In this document: one piece after another, positions 24,226 through 36,799 of the stretch | Layout of the letters: each line of letters opens with the position of its first letter | How positions within the stretch are numbered: the first letter of the stretch is position 1 | Assembly: GCA_026260175.1 (NCBI GenBank) | Contig: JAKCWW010001123.1 | Coordinates: 2,133 to 66,132 of the forward strand | Origin: Reticulitermes lucifugus | Taxonomy: Eukaryota; Arthropoda; Insecta; Blattodea; Rhinotermitidae | Direction of reading: 5' to 3' | Length of the DNA: 64,000 nt | The notes under the pieces: generated by a model | Told to the model about the DNA's origin: nothing | What the model saw: the letters and a program-made list of their open reading frames with translations, nothing else | The model's database searches: none | Position numbers and translations under genes: made by a program

Positions 24226-26379
24226 TCGTCCGCCTGCATGGTTGTGTACACACTACACGCATGTTATTCATGGAAGATAAGTTGTCACTAACGCAAGGTG
24301 AGAATGTCTACCGCAGCAAAGGCGAAGTTGTGTTTTTGCTACTGTATTTAGCAAAGTTAATGTAGTGCGTTTAAATATTTAAAGCCTCGCTCTATATGCA
24401 TTCTACATCCATCTTGTATTCCTTTATTTCGCTCTGTCTGAGGAGTGTTTCCCTTCATGTTTTATGCTTCTCTCAATGTTTCTGTTTCCTCTGGCATTGT
24501 TACCTCGTGTGATCCTAATACTCTGGGCTTGTCGGATATTATACACGATTATTCCATTCAGATCTTCCATTGTTAAACAATTATACTGTGGTCTGGATAT
24601 CGCGTTATTACACCAATTCATCTCACACCATCGACCCATGTTTTATCTCATATCATAATTAGTCTATTAGTTGTAGATGCTTCCACAACACACTCTTGAA
24701 CAATGAGCTGAAGTGTTGCTGCGTCCGAATCGTGTGTATTAACTTTATTTTATTCCTGTAATTATATTTGATGTTTCTAATACCTTTCTGGTTGGCAAAA
24801 ATGCAGTGCTTTCGACTCGCATTTTGGGATTACGAGGTTTAAAATTTTGGAGACGGAGCTTGCTGACTTATCTTCTCATTTTCGTCAGTTCTTTCAAAGA
24901 GATTCTTAAAAACCACGCTGCAGTAGGCCACAGCCTATCATTTTGCACATTTCGCAGTTAAATTTTCGCAATCCTTTGTCTATTCCCTGCTGTGTAATTC
25001 ATGACGTTAAATAAACCAGAAAAAGAACAACTGTATGTATGCCCGTATTTATTATTCACAATTATCTTACAACTCCTCATTCTGCTTTCATAACTTCATA
25101 AAATGAATAATCTGTTTGCATTTGTTCTACCACCCGTTCCATATTTTGCGCTATATTAATGCATTTGCATATTGTAAACCTGAACGACTTTCGGTGTTCT
25201 TGGCTTGGACATGAACAAAGGGGTACTCACAGATAGGCCTATCTCACGCTATTATGTTAATAGTAGTGACGCCTCCTACAGCACCAGCTGCTGCCATCCG
25301 CCTGTTTACCACGTCAGTAGAGTTAGCGTACAACCCCACGTTGCTCGCAGCTGAAAGACCAATGTTTTCTCCTGGTCACACGTATTGCAGCACTGGGGAC
25401 TCGGTCACGCCTGGGAACCCAGTCTCACGGGACCCTTCAAGGAAATAAAATTTTGTGTGAGTATTATTGTTCCTCAAATTCATTCTGAAACCAATATCCA
25501 TGTGTCTTTACCACCTTTCTTTGTAATTACACCATACATCTAGAAGCATTAACGGAACAACTTGTCATTTTCTGTTCTCCAAAACGCCCACAACAGTTCT
25601 TGGGCCCATTCAGAGTCCTATTCAAAGCGCGTTTTCCCGGGGTTTAAGCTGCGGGGATATGAAGGTAACCAACCACCTACAACTACTGCCGAAGTTAAAA
25701 AAGAGGGAAATATATCTTCAGTCCCACAGACACAACCATAGCTTACGCAGCAGACATTTTACCTTTCCATTACCAAGTAGGTGTGAATTTTGTAAAATAG
25801 AATAGGTGAATGTTCTGCAATTTAATTTTCCGTTGACTGACTTTTAAGCTCTGGAGGTTTGGAGTTGGCTTTTGGTGGGATGAGGGAAATAAGATATGCA
25901 GATATTGAGGTACTACCGTGTAGGAGAGTTCAAACACTTCAGCTGCAACCGGTTTCCCAGAAGCGTCTTTATGCTAGTAGAATCTTTGCAATATAACTTC
26001 TCTTTCCCAGTGCATCTATTTCATGGCACCACATCTTATGATTAAAAGGTCGCAATTTGCTAACCCTCCGGCACGTCTATTCAAAGCCAAAAGTTTAAAG
26101 TTCAGCACCGCTAATGTAAACCCAACCGTTAGAGGCGATCCGTGAAATGTCCATCTCTTTTATGTGATCACAGCCAAGTTATTTTATATATAAAACAGCA
26201 AAAAACACAAATAGGTGTAAGTCGGCCTGTTTTACATATTATACATCCGTTATTCACTTTTTCTTGATATTAATAATTTTTATTTTCTTAATTTTTGCGT
26301 TTTTAAATTGGTAGTACGCCGTAATGCATACTTTAAAATTAACCCTGTGCTTAATCATTAGTTCATAAAACATATGGGT

Positions 26380-26612
26380 ATGTGGAGTTATAGGTCCATG
26401 AAATCATATCCTCTGGATTAGATGGAAGTAAGTGGTGAGTTTCACCTTCATGACACTTCAGTCAGTTTAGTTCGAGCCACCACTAAATAGCAGAATGTTC
26501 AGGCCCCAGCTTCGGTCTGGGTACTTTGACGAAAGGAAGAATCTTTTACTCTACCAGGAATCGAACGCTCGCCTTGGCCAGTCACTTTACCGACTGAGCT
26601 CTCCAGGTCAAG
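26380..26612 (-). repeat. tRNA-derived SINE, minus strand
   Basis: On the minus strand the head reads TGGAGAGCTCAGTCGGTAAA (box A-like), with GCGTTCGATTCCTGG (box B) about 35 bases on. The body then runs through GTACCCAGACCGAAGCTGG. It is not a functional tRNA gene: the acceptor stem does not close and the downstream sequence is not tRNA-like. Confidence 0.65.
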
Positions 26613-27379
26613 AAACAATCTTGGTAAAAGAAATCTCCATCCTGCAGCCTTTTGTTAGAAACCTACTGTAAATAAAATAATGAACGTATTTACTTCTAAT
26701 TTCTCCCTTTGCAACTAATCCGGAAACGTAAATGCACGTTTTTTATTATGTTGATTAAACATTTAGCTCCATATGTAAAAAAAAGGATATACATTAGAAT
26801 AATATTGATGTGTCTGCTTTCATAAACGAAAGAGGACAATCTCTTTCAGATGTGATTTTTTTCTAGCATTAGCATTGTTCTTGCAATCAGACAGCAGAAG
26901 GCCCTTCATCTCATTAGGGTCGTGTAATGACAATGGAGACTTTGTAATAGTAAATACATTTGTCCCAGGGGTCCTACTATAGAGGTGTTGTCCGTACTTA
27001 ATTAGGTTCAGATTTCTGAGCCGTGTATTTATCTCCGCATGTAGGTACTAAGTACTGTTAGTTATAGCACAGTAAACTATTGCATGCATACGACGCAATT
27101 AATATTCGTTTGCGGAGAGTTAAAAACAGGGCTGTGCAGGATTTATTTACTGCCACTGAAAACAAGAAGATTATGCGTCAACTTTGTAAATTAGACATTA
27201 AGAAGATTTTCAGTGAGAGATGATCTTATTTTATTTAAACCATTGTTTTTATCGAATAATGCCGGAACATATAATAGGACAGCAAAATATGCCGCTGTCT
27301 TTTTACTGCCGCTTGTATCCTGTTATTTTACAGACTGTTTCGCTTGTTTGAACGCCGAACTCCCTCCTGACAAAAAATG

Positions 27380-27672
27380 ACTCCCTATTGGAACAAGAGT
27401 TGTCCACTTATGGTACTATTAAATTAATCTGTATAAATAATGTTAAAATGGATCTTCAAGAAGTGGNNNNNNNNNNNNNNNNNNNNNNNNNNNNNNNNNN
27501 NNNNNNNNNNNNNNNNNNNNNNNNNNNNNNNNNNNNNNNNNNNNNNNNNNNNNNNNNNNNNCAAGTGGCGGGCTTTTGTGAGTGCGGTAATGAACCTTCG
27601 GGTTCCATAAAATGCGGGGAATTTGACTAGCTGACGACCTGCTAGCTTTTCAAGAAGGACTCTGCTGCATGG
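27380..27672 (+). pseudogene. LINE 3' end (same family as 19.4 kb), interrupted by a gap
   Basis: Plus-strand translation gives KMDLQEV before the N run. After it comes WRAFVSAVMNLRVP-like sequence, then the non-coding tail (CATAAAATGCGGGGAATTTG, ACTAGCTGACGACCTGC, CAAGAAGGACTCTG) shared with 19395-19480 in inverse orientation. The apparent 80-codon ORF running through the gap is an artefact. Confidence 0.65.
27467..27561. other. Assembly gap (95 N)
   Basis: A run of N inside a repeated LINE 3' end. Confidence 0.99.
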
Positions 27673-27689
27673 AGTTAGTTAGTTAGTAC

Positions 27690-27965
27690 AAAGGATTTGT
27701 TAGTACTGTCAAAGTAAAGGTAAAAGTAAAGAGGTAAACGTCACCCTAGAACAGAGCATGACGACCCAGAGGGGGAGTAGAGGTATAGCTCTACTCTTTC
27801 TTTAACCTCGGCGATTAATGAGGTGGATGTTGAGCGCCACGCTCCGGCAGCTTTATCCCCGGATAAGAAACCCGCTACCCATTTTACAGGAGGCTGGGTG
27901 GGCCCCAAGGCCGGTCTAGACAGGAGCGGAAATTGTCGCCCCCCCCCACAGGGATTTTGTTTTGC
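27690..27965. repeat. SINE-like repeat with GTAAAG-type tail
   Basis: Iterations of AAAGGTAAAAGTAAAG open the segment, followed by GTAAACGTCACC and a GC-rich body (CCGGCAGCTTTATCCCCGG, GGCTGGGTGGGCCCCAAGG) ending near a C-run. The GTAAAG/CTTTAC tail is shared with repeats near 55.1 and 58.5 kb. It is orientation-ambiguous, probably minus. Confidence 0.5.
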
Positions 27966-28234
27966 AGTTATAGACCTTTATTACTGTTTTCCAATTATTA
28001 CACACTTATCATTCAATATTACACGTATCAGAAACATTTAGACAGCAGACCCCTATGGTGAAAACGTAAGTTTATTTTGTAGGCAATACTCATGTTCCTA
28101 TCATGCTACGCCATTTTGATTCTCCCCCCCCCCTACAAACACAGAAAATTTTATTTTGCCATTCCTGATTTAAACAGAACCCATTGTCTTAAGCTTGTCC
28201 ACTCCAACATTACCACTTATAGTCTGTCATGAGC

Positions 28235-31200
28235 TTAAAAGGTATCAAGGTATTTCCCAAAGTCCGTCGCCGTGTACGGCACTGGTAAACCCGCCACCGC
28301 GTGCGAGGCTTAAATTCCACATAGTCGGAAGCTGATAGTGTCTTAAAATTTTTCGCCACATAAAAAACCATATACGCTAAGACCGTAGGTTTGGTTTGTG
28401 TTTTGGGCGCGGCCAAAATTTGAAGGCTGGGTAAAGGAGCAGATGAGGTGTCGTGCGATGAATCACAGCTAACTGCGCACTGGTCCATGCCCAAATCTCT
28501 ACGCTGGCTCCACACTCCGTAAGACGGTGTATCAGTGTGTCCGTTGCCCCACACTGTGACCAGGTATCAGTTACCATGAGATTAATGTTGTGTAGTCTCA
28601 CATTCGTAAGCACGAGGTCTTGGATCACCATACACCACATAGAGCGTACCGCAGCTGACACGACTGCCTGGGATAATTTCTCCCACACTAGGTGCCACTT
28701 GATCGATGGGAACATGTTTATAATCCTCACGCTCAGAGACACGGGCTTCTTACCCGCTAGCACTCTCAACGTGTCATACACGCGCCTTTTATTAGATTTC
28801 TCCGATTCCCCCATTTGTTGGGGCATAAGATGCGCTCACTTCTGACAATAAGTCCTCAGGTATTCCAAGGTCCTCGGGATCGCAGTTATACAGGGGGGGG
28901 GGAGGTTGGCCAGTGGAGGCAAGTCGCCCCAATCTCGAAACCAATGCGCGGTCAAGGAACTGGAAACTGCATATATTGCGTTGTACATTGCATCCCAACA
29001 GGAGCAAACTAATGCATTTGACCCCAAAGTCTACGAGGTCGATCCCTCCCTTTCCTGCTCGCGCCTGAAAGATCATAGTTGGTACCTTCAAGATAGATCC
29101 GTGCCAAACGAACAAATTGATCGCAGTAACAAGTTGTCAAATCCGTGCAAGTACTACGTTTTAGGCACAAGTCTCTATGGTAAACATTCCTCGCTGCCTC
29201 CTTCACCCTCTTCGTTTTCTCGGTCCACGACAGGGTACTAGATTGATTGATTTCTGTAGGTTGATTCGAGGTCCCGTCGCCCCCCTCATAGGTCCTGATA
29301 AGCTTGAGCACCACATTGATCTCCTGTTCCTCTGTGAGGAGCAAGGTAAGGTCATCCGCAAATGACACCACAAATAAGCCGTGCTCCCCTTTGCCGCACC
29401 TTATGCCTGATGGGTGCCGATCTAACATGAAGAGTAATGGGTTCAGAGTCAAAATACACAGTAGCATACTCATTGGACAACTTTGTCTAATGGAGCTTCG
29501 AACAGGAAAGACCGCGAACGAAACCCATTTACCTGTACCGAGGAGAGTGCTCCATTATATACGCCTGTATTACTCTAAGCAAGTCGTCAGTGTATCCATA
29601 GGCCTCCAGTATACGTCAGAGATACCTATGCGAGATCCCATCAAAGGCGGCTTCAAAATCTAAGGATAAGATGCACAGGGCTTTCTTCCTGAATTGTGTA
29701 TATTCTAACGCATCACGGACAACCGCTCTCCGTCAAAGATTGTTCTGCCTGGCATCCCACAATACTGACTGGGGTGTATCACTGTCGCGTGTGTCGTATA
29801 AGATTCGCCAAAATACGTGCCAAAAGCTTGTAGTTTGCGTTGAGGAGAGAGATCGGTCTATAATCCCCCGGTTCCAACGGCGATTCTTTCTTTGGAAGGC
29901 ACATTACTAGACCTGCTTTGTGCTGCGGTTATTTTGGCTTTTGGAACCTCTGATTATACAATACCAACATGTCATCCTTGATGACACCCCAATACTTTTA
30001 TAAAATTCTAGATTAATGTCATTCCATCCCGGGGATTTATTCGGAGTCCTTTGTCGCACAGTCAAATACAATTCCATGTCCGTAATTTGGACCACCAGGT
30101 CCTCCCTCATGGCCGTGGGCATCACCTTAAACATTTCGTGCTCCATTCGACGAAGACATTCACAGTTCACTGTCGTAGCTTTATAACGCTGGCTCAGAAA
30201 CTCTATAATGGTGTGCAGAATGTCTCTGACATTCATTTGTAGAGCGCCAGAGCTGTCCAACGTCCTAGTTATCAGCCGGGCTGTCCTCCTGGCCTGCCTC
30301 TGGGAAAGGTTGAAGAGCGTCGTCCTCTCCACAGGGAACAATGCATCTTCTCTCGTATCTATTGCGAGTGACTGTGCCTTCATGCCGTGTAAGTGAATTA
30401 TCTTCGTTTTAAAGAGGTTGAGACGTTCCAGTGTTTCCTACTGCGGCCCAGGTTTCCGTAAGATATCATACATACAGGCAAAATAGAACTCCGTGCGACG
30501 AGGCGATCCGACTGCTTTCCCGCCCCTCCCTCGTAAAGAAGTATCGGATGTTCCTCTTTACGCATCTGTCCCAGCATGAGAGACAATTAAGTTAATATCG
30601 CTGCATTGCTCTCCAGCGCATCCATTCGCTGTGGAGGCGGAGTCCTCGTTGTTCATCTTCCAACAGTAGGCTGTTAAGTTTCCATAGCCCTCGTCCACGC
30701 TCTATCCTCGTATCTCCTACGGTTATACTTAGACATACGCCAAATGTTCTGAGAATGCGGCCACTACTGTCTCTACCCCTACTTTTTTAAGTTAAGTTTG
30801 CTGTCACGTATGTTCTATCGAGGCGGGCCACTCTCTGTGTTGCGTTATGTGTGAATGTCTTCCATCCGGATGTGTTGTCCAGACATCTGTAAAGCTAAGA
30901 CGACATATCACACGGTCTAAGGCGCCGCTAAATGTCCTCTCCCGCGTGGAAACCTCCGGGGACAAAACACAATTAAAATCCCCACCCTTAATCATGCCAC
31001 GGGGAAGAAATCCGAGTAAGCATGGCAGGTCCACATTATAGAATGTTTCACTTGCCTGCCGTTGAGAGGTTCCAGGCGGTACGTGTAGGTATACAATGCC
31101 AAACTTGCATAGACTGTCGCAATTCCATGCCCCGCCAAGCAATTTACTCTTTTTAAATCAATGCTCTCTTTGGCCAATATGGCTGTTCCCCAACTTGTAT

Positions 31201-31356
31201 CGCCAATGTTTAAGTGCGTGTGTAGCCGGCGATGTTATGCACGTCCTCGGTTGTTACCTCCTGCAGAAGCAGGATGTCACTTGCATGTTTATGGGCGAAT
31301 TCTGTCAACACGCGTAAGCGTGGCCATGAAGAGCATCCATTGATATTTAGTGTCAT
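28235..31356 (-). pseudogene. LINE ORF2: endonuclease, reverse transcriptase, CCHC tail
   Basis: The likely start is the ATG at 31354-31356 (MTLNINGCSSWPRLRVLTEF), which leads into the first endonuclease motif and LLQEV. The endonuclease continues with GGDFNCVLSPEVSTRERTF and ARLDRTYVTANL near 30820. Reverse transcriptase motifs follow: NKSPGWNDINLEFYKS, GDYRPISLLNANYKLLARIL, then SLDFEAAFDGISHRYL (motif A), and VVSFADDLTLLLTEEQE, where FADD replaces the usual YADD (near 29380). The C-terminus has RSMWCMVIQDLVLTNVRLHN and CGATDTLIHRLTECGASVEIW-type zinc-finger residues. The length (about 3.1 kb) is normal for the class. Several frame changes (near 30830, 29760, 29500, 28880 and 28400) disable it. 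In an active element this protein nicks the target and reverse-transcribes the RNA there. Confidence 0.85.
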
Positions 31357-31479
31357 AATCTTGTAAAGTGCGTCCACTTCGTGGGTATAATGGCGTATCC
31401 GAACTACTACATTTACTCCTTTATATGTGTCCCCCCGTTTTCCAATTGGTGGAGCTTATGATGTCCCGTGTGACAAGCT

Positions 31480-32745
31480 TTTCCCCTTTTCTCGCCCCTG
31501 TCTTATTGTTTTTTTTTAGAGAAAACCTGCGGAAAAAAAGCCCGCTCTTGAATACTTCCTGTATTTTATGTCCGATTGGGGCGCGGTCTCGGTCCATTGA
31601 AAGACTGGGGTTCCCGCTCTAAAGAGTTAATTTTGTGTTCTAACTTTACTCCGATTCCGGCTTCGTGGTCGCTGTCGGTTGCTGTCAACCTTCGGGTTTT
31701 TTTGTGATCCGATGAACTGATCCTCTCGCCCAGGGGATCGTCGACACCCATGCTTGCCCTGTCAGGTTGTCATCTGATTCCATAGCCATCAAACTATTCT
31801 CTTCCTCCGTAGTGTCAACGGTTCCCCCCAGCAGCCCGTGCACCTCCGAATGCCAATGGTGGTTCGTGTTTTTAATCTGGTAAGACGTCGTTCTCAGGGG
31901 ACTGTATATCGTCTGCAGGCGGCGTGGTCATCAGCCCAGCACTGGTCGAATTCTGCGAGAGTATACCACCCCCGTCCACCGATTCAACTAAAATCGGGTG
32001 CTGTTCCTGTTCCTGTACAGCTATGTGATCGGACGCGTAGCTGTCATATTTCCTTTTGGGGGTCGGTACTTAGTTGTTTCAGAGGTTGTTCTGGGCGCGT
32101 GGGTCAAAATGCCGGCGCGCCAATGCCACCGAGAGTCTCATCTGCAGCCCCACTTCCGGCCAATTCCTCCATTCGGGCCCACGCATGTTCTATATTCTGT
32201 CGATTACTCTTCACATTCTGACTCCTCCTGGAGCACTCCTGTGCCATATGGTCTACTGCATTACAGACATATCAGGTGACTTGTCCTGCGTAGGATATTG
32301 GTGCCCGATATCCGTCTACATACTCGTAGATTTGAAAAGGTATGTGCTTGTTCAGATCCATCGTCACAACTCTCGTGCCGTTTCCCACTTTATAGCTGTG
32401 TGCATTTGACAATTTTTTATCTGTTATTTCCTCTACGGTACCGAATTTTTGCATTGCTCGTCGAATAACGTCAACATACATTTCAGGCGGCAAGTTTGCC
32501 TCCTGCCCAAGCCAGGGATGAAAGACAGACCTTAGATATCTCATCTGTTCCATGTATATATATCGCTCTATCTTGAGTGCGGTCGAGTAAGGCCGTCATC
32601 CTATGTGCCTATGTACATTTTATGAATACTTGTCTTTTAGGCCCATCTATCTGAATCGTCGTAACTTTATTCTCATCCAGTCGTAGCTGCTCATGTATCC
32701 ATTCGTGGATATCAAACGCCGATATTGTCGAAATTCTTTATTAAA
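31480..32745 (-). pseudogene. LINE ORF1 (gag-like, RNA-binding), broken
   Basis: Translated pieces on the minus strand include HEWIHEQLRLDENKVTTIQI and RMTALLDRTQDRAIYIHGTD. They continue with RYLRSVFHPWLGQEANLPPE, TRVVTMDLNKHIPFQIYEYV, and YVCNAVDHMAQEC with one retroviral-type zinc knuckle (C-x2-C-x4-H-x4-C layout is approximate here). Stops and shifts occur near 32620, 32275 and 32110. ORF1 proteins of this group coat the element RNA. The start is not defined and may lie upstream of 32745. Confidence 0.7.
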
Positions 32746-32824
32746 GGTACATACCTCTGTGTCTTTTCGCTCACACACCTATTATTTACGTTTTCGTCTT
32801 CACAAACAAGTAAAACAACACAAC

Positions 32825-32995
32825 ACAAACACAGGATCACTGGATAGCGCTCGCGCACAATTGGTTGGGGATAGAAGTAAACAGAACCACCCGGACCTTG
32901 CGGCTGCTCGATACAGACTATGGGATTCGATCCCCGGACCGTCCAGTCCGTAGCTAGTCGTTATACGGACTACGCTATTCCTGCCCACGTGTTAG
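32825..32995 (-). repeat. tRNA-derived SINE, minus strand
   Basis: The minus strand reads GGGCAGGAATAGCGTAGTCC, with GACTGGACGGTCCGGGGATCGAATCCC supplying the B box (GATCGAATC). It lies immediately upstream of the LINE 5' end, so it may have been the insertion target or neighbour. The 62-codon frame across it is repeat-derived. Confidence 0.6.
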
Positions 32996-32999
32996 TGCA

Positions 33000-35180
33000 G
33001 TCGCAAGTAATAAATCGTTGTCACTTCACAGTGACTTTTGTAGGTGAACATAAACATTTTGTAGTAAAAATTATTTTTCAATAAATGAGTGAGTCAAAAA
33101 TGAGACGAATGAAATAGGTTTTCCGCATCGAAAATGAGAAAGTAAATAGAATTTTTCTTAAGATTTAAATGGTAAAGACAGTATGGGATGGTAATATAAA
33201 AATGGATATTAAGTAATGGGTGTGAAATTTTTGATCGATATTCTACTCACATAGAGAAGGTTCCAGTTGCCAGTTTTTGTGAACATGCTAATGTATATTT
33301 TGGTTCCATAAAATAGTGTAACTTTGTGACTGCCTGTGAAACTATTAACATTTTGGGCATAGTATCCTAGTCAATGAGTTAGGTACTCAGCTTCTCAAGT
33401 ACTTATTTATCACTCGATGATTACTTAATCCATTACCGTGTTTGCAGTTGCGATATTTGAATTACAGGGTACAATCCTTTGTAAAATTAATTATAACAGT
33501 TCAGAAGTGAGGGTTCTAATACGTCATTCATATTATTTATGAGCTCAACTATCCGCTGCCATGCGTGAAGCTCAATCTATTTCATAGTAAAATCATTTCA
33601 CTCCGTCTATACTTTACATTTATAAAAGCTTTCTGCTGTACTTTCATATCACGTTTTAAAGCCGTGAAAGAACATAATAAATGTAGAATGATTTCAGATT
33701 GCCTTTTAGTTAAACGTCACTGTCTCTTCCGGTTACGAGCCAGGTGTGTCCGCAATGCTAAGATGAAGTGCAGGTCAACTAGTGAACCTTTACCGCCAGA
33801 GAGCATAAAAATCGCCTGACTTGGCAAACATGGCGGGAACATTTCTCTCGCATCTTCAAACAGTGGCTATATATGAGCTCCAACTCCTCAACTGCTCTCT
33901 TGAGAAACGGCGAAAGACTCGGAGAAGAAACCAAGACATCTAAATGCATTTCAATTTGTAAAGTTCCCGATCTTTCCTGTAGATGGGGAAAAAGACTAGA
34001 ATCCCTTACGATTTTACTTCTACGGATAGTTTTTTATTCCTTTGTTAGCGAATTTCTTCTACAGTTCTTCTTTCTTATTCGAGATAGACTTTTTTCTATG
34101 AATTTGGTATATTACCTTTATAAATGATTCTTTTCCGAACGGAAAACAAAGTTCTTTCTGTAAGAAATTCGTCTATAGGGAAGTAGTTGAAACATTCGTT
34201 ACCACTTTTTTCCATAATTGCTTATTTAAATGTTTTAGGAAATATATTAATGCTATTTAAAGTATGATTGCTCTCAGTAAGGACCTTCTCTTCTTTCTTG
34301 GAAATCTCAGTTTTCGTTTTCTTACCCATTCTTTGCAATACACTCATCCTGTCATTTCAAGTATTATATTTTGAGCTATGACAGGCGTCCTTAGATAAAT
34401 CAGAAAAAATAAATAAATCCGAGGTAAAAATATAATTATTTTCAGGGGCTTGAACATTGATTTGACGATAGAGAATTTTTTTGCTTTGGGATTTTCAGTT
34501 CCTGAATACTTATAGTAAACAACAACACTGTGGATATAAAATTAACCGCTAGCTATAAATATGTTTTAATTCATTTCAGTTTCATATTTTCGACACATAC
34601 AAAAATGCAGTTAATGGGTTTCGCTCTGTGCTGAACATTTTGTTATAATATTTGTGTTGTGATAATTGTACACCAATTACAGCAACAGTAAATACAACGA
34701 AAAATAACGTGACCCTTTACCACTGCATTAATATAGTTGTAATAAAGTTAATGTACCAGTATTGGAAAATAATGAGCACTGTTGCCTTTCAGATTCTGTG
34801 CTGGTATTTTCGTATTTTTTTCATGGTTGTTGACACAACAAATTTTATTCATAAGACACCAAAACTGACTTCATGTATTGTGTGCCTATCAATATACAGC
34901 TTTTATTAATATGCTGTTCCACGTAATAATGCTAACACAATAAAACTCGGTTGGTTTAAATTGCTTTCTGCCTCAATAGATTACAATACATGTGCCTGTG
35001 AATTATTATGAACTTTTTAATATAAACGTATAATAACAATAATTCCCTTCAGTTCGCTTGACAACAGCAAGGAAGCCAGTGTGAGGCAAGCACTAAGCGA
35101 TGCAAGCATAAAAATAATGCAATAAAGTACAAGAAGAACCACAAATAACACGAGAACATTTTAGTTATGTCACTGAAGGA
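33000..35180. other. No supported gene
   Basis: AT-rich. The 84-85 codon ORFs here are low-complexity and unrecognised. Confidence 0.5.
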
Positions 35181-35188
35181 GTGGAAGA

Positions 35189-35189
<1 letters not shown>

Positions 35190-35221
<32 letters not shown>

Positions 35222-35222
35222 G
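35190..35222 (+). repeat. (AAT)n microsatellite
   Basis: About ten perfect AAT units. Confidence 0.95.
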
Positions 35223-35329
35223 TGAGATGTAAGTCATATAGGGTCGTAGTCGAAGACTTCGGAGCAGGATACGTATCGGGAAAGAAGAGAATAAATACTA
35301 AAATTAATCTTATAGAAAAGGTCTGTTTG

Positions 35330-35480
35330 GCTGCAAACTGATTAATCTGGGTTAGGATAGGGCCCAGTGGCGGGCTTTTTGAATACAATAATAAATAGTC
35401 GTTTTGCATTTTATGCGAAGGATGTCTTGGCTAGCTGAACTATTGTCAGCTTCTCAAGAAGTATCTTGAGTTATTTATTT
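35330..35480 (+). repeat. LINE 3' tail fragment
   Basis: GGCCCAGTGGCGGGCTTTTT, CATTTTATGCGAAGGATGTC, TTGGCTAGCTGAACTATTG and CTTCTCAAGAAGTATCTTGA match the tail at 27575-27660 in order. Only the extreme 3' end remains. Confidence 0.55.
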
Positions 35481-35864
35481 CGTTGACGTGTTTGTATTTA
35501 TAAATAACAGCATGTAACCGATTGCTTTGTTATTATCGCTATAACAACAAAAAATACGAATATTAAGCCTTTACTATAAAAACATAAATCGAATTATCCT
35601 ATCTGTACAGCACGTAGCCCGTATATGTCGAAATGACCAGGTTTATTGAAGTACTGTAGACTGCTTGCGGTCCGTGAGTTTTCGGACAGAGATCCGGGAA
35701 TAACTAACTCTGTAACTGGATAAATGTATGCAGCTTGCGTAGAGCAAATTGACAGCGTTGGAAAACAAGTGGGATTCACATTCGAAAAGCTCGTGCTCGT
35801 AACTCGAAGTGCCTGTCCTAGCACAATTTGTTGCAGATGAATATCGTGTTGTGTTTATACTCTA

Positions 35865-36067
35865 ATGCTAAAGTTTTGTCGCATTCATGAGGCGACTTTT
35901 CCCAGAGTGCAAGCATTGAAGGCCCAGAAGGACCATCTATCCACAAAGAACTATTTTATCCCCCGTACTGCTGAAGCACTAGAGGAAGCACTAGATCGCA
36001 CTCAATGGAGAACTCGCTTCGGAAGTGGCTACGGACCTGTCGTAAGACAGACTTCAGAATGAATGAC
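35865..36067 (+). pseudogene. C-terminal fragment of an unrecognised repeat-encoded ORF
   Basis: A 65-codon open frame contains FCRIHEATFPRVQALKAQKD, HLSTKNYFIPRTAEALEEAL, DRTQWRTRFGSGYGPVVRQT and a final SE. The last 24 codons recur at positions 1-72 with a few substitutions that mostly preserve the frame, so the source was coding. I do not recognise the family. The termination just before GAATGA in both copies suggests the C-terminus of a mobile-element protein. Confidence 0.5.
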
Positions 36068-36317
36068 TGCTGAATGTTTTCGACCAAATTTGTTATTGCC
36101 GCGCCAACACAATGGTTCTTGGGTCAGTTTAGTTTTGTTTTGTAACTGTCCCTTTTTCCCTAAAGCACGCATTTGTTTTTGCCAGCTAGCTTCGAAAGGC
36201 AGGTGCGAAACCCTTTGAAACTGAAGACGTTAACTGGAGGTTATTGCCGTTTTATTGCCATTTTAATTATTTACTTTTTCATGTCCTTTTTATTAAAAGG
36301 CACTATTTACCTTACGT

Positions 36318-36640
36318 GAAGAGACGTGACAGCGGAGGCAGTATTGTGACTAGGCTACGGTCTGGACGATCCGGATTTCGAATCCCAGCAGAGGCATAAG
36401 AATTTCATCTTCTCCAAAATGTCCAGACCTACTTTTAGACCCACCTAATCTGCTATTTAATGGATATCAGGAGCTCATTAACCTGGGGTAATGCAACCGG
36501 TGCGAGAGGCTGACCATTCACCTCTATTTAGTTTCGAGGTTAAAAATGTGTGGAGCTGTAGGACTGTCTCTACTCTCTGTATATGCCTTCATGTCTTAGA
36601 CATGGACAACTGTACCTTTTTGCATTTTCTCGCATTATGT
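36318..36640 (+). repeat. tRNA-derived SINE copy A
   Basis: The head is GGAGGCAGTATTGTGACTAG, GCTACGGTCTGGACGATCCG, and GATTTCGAATCCCAG with the B box. The body has CTTCTCCAAAATGTCCAGAC, CCCACCTAATCTGCTATT and GTGTGGAGCTGTAGGACTG. It aligns along its length with copy B at 36800, about 480 bases away in the same orientation. Confidence 0.7.
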
Positions 36641-36799
36641 GACTGCTGGACGAGGATTCGAAGATCTCTGTGAGCTGCAAATGTACCATCTACTGATGGC
36701 TCAGTCTCAGAACGTACCAAAATAAAGACCGATAGGACAACGAAGTACGTTACCGCCTGTATTATTTAATGCTAATCTTATTATAAATGTGAGCAGAAT

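Larger units (their letters stand above)
19900..25200. other. No supported gene
   Basis: Over 5 kb of AT-rich sequence without recognisable coding exons. It holds the two ribozyme-like relics listed separately near 24.0 and 24.2 kb, and a short duplication of ACAAGCTGTAGATCAC at 21556-21590. Confidence 0.45.
28190..32760 (-). mobile_element. Nearly complete, inactivated non-LTR retrotransposon (LINE)
   Basis: Both ORFs of a two-ORF LINE are present in order on the minus strand: a gag-like ORF1 (about 32745-31480) and an ORF2 with endonuclease, reverse transcriptase and a C-terminal CCHC finger (31356-28235). The layout and the CGxxDTxxHRLTxCG tail suggest the I/Jockey group (R1, LOA or Nimb-like). 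I cannot place the clade by eye. GC content is higher than the flanks. Frameshifts in both ORFs show it cannot move. Plus-strand ORFs across it are shadows. Confidence 0.85.

Noticed and set aside
26540-26615. tRNA gene on the minus strand
   Set aside because: Box A and box B are present, but the cloverleaf does not close and the unit continues into a SINE body.
28537-31751. Many plus-strand ORFs over the LINE
   Set aside because: They are antisense shadows of the minus-strand ORF1 and ORF2.
35049-35237. Leucine-rich ORF
   Set aside because: It is the translation of the (AAT)n repeat.
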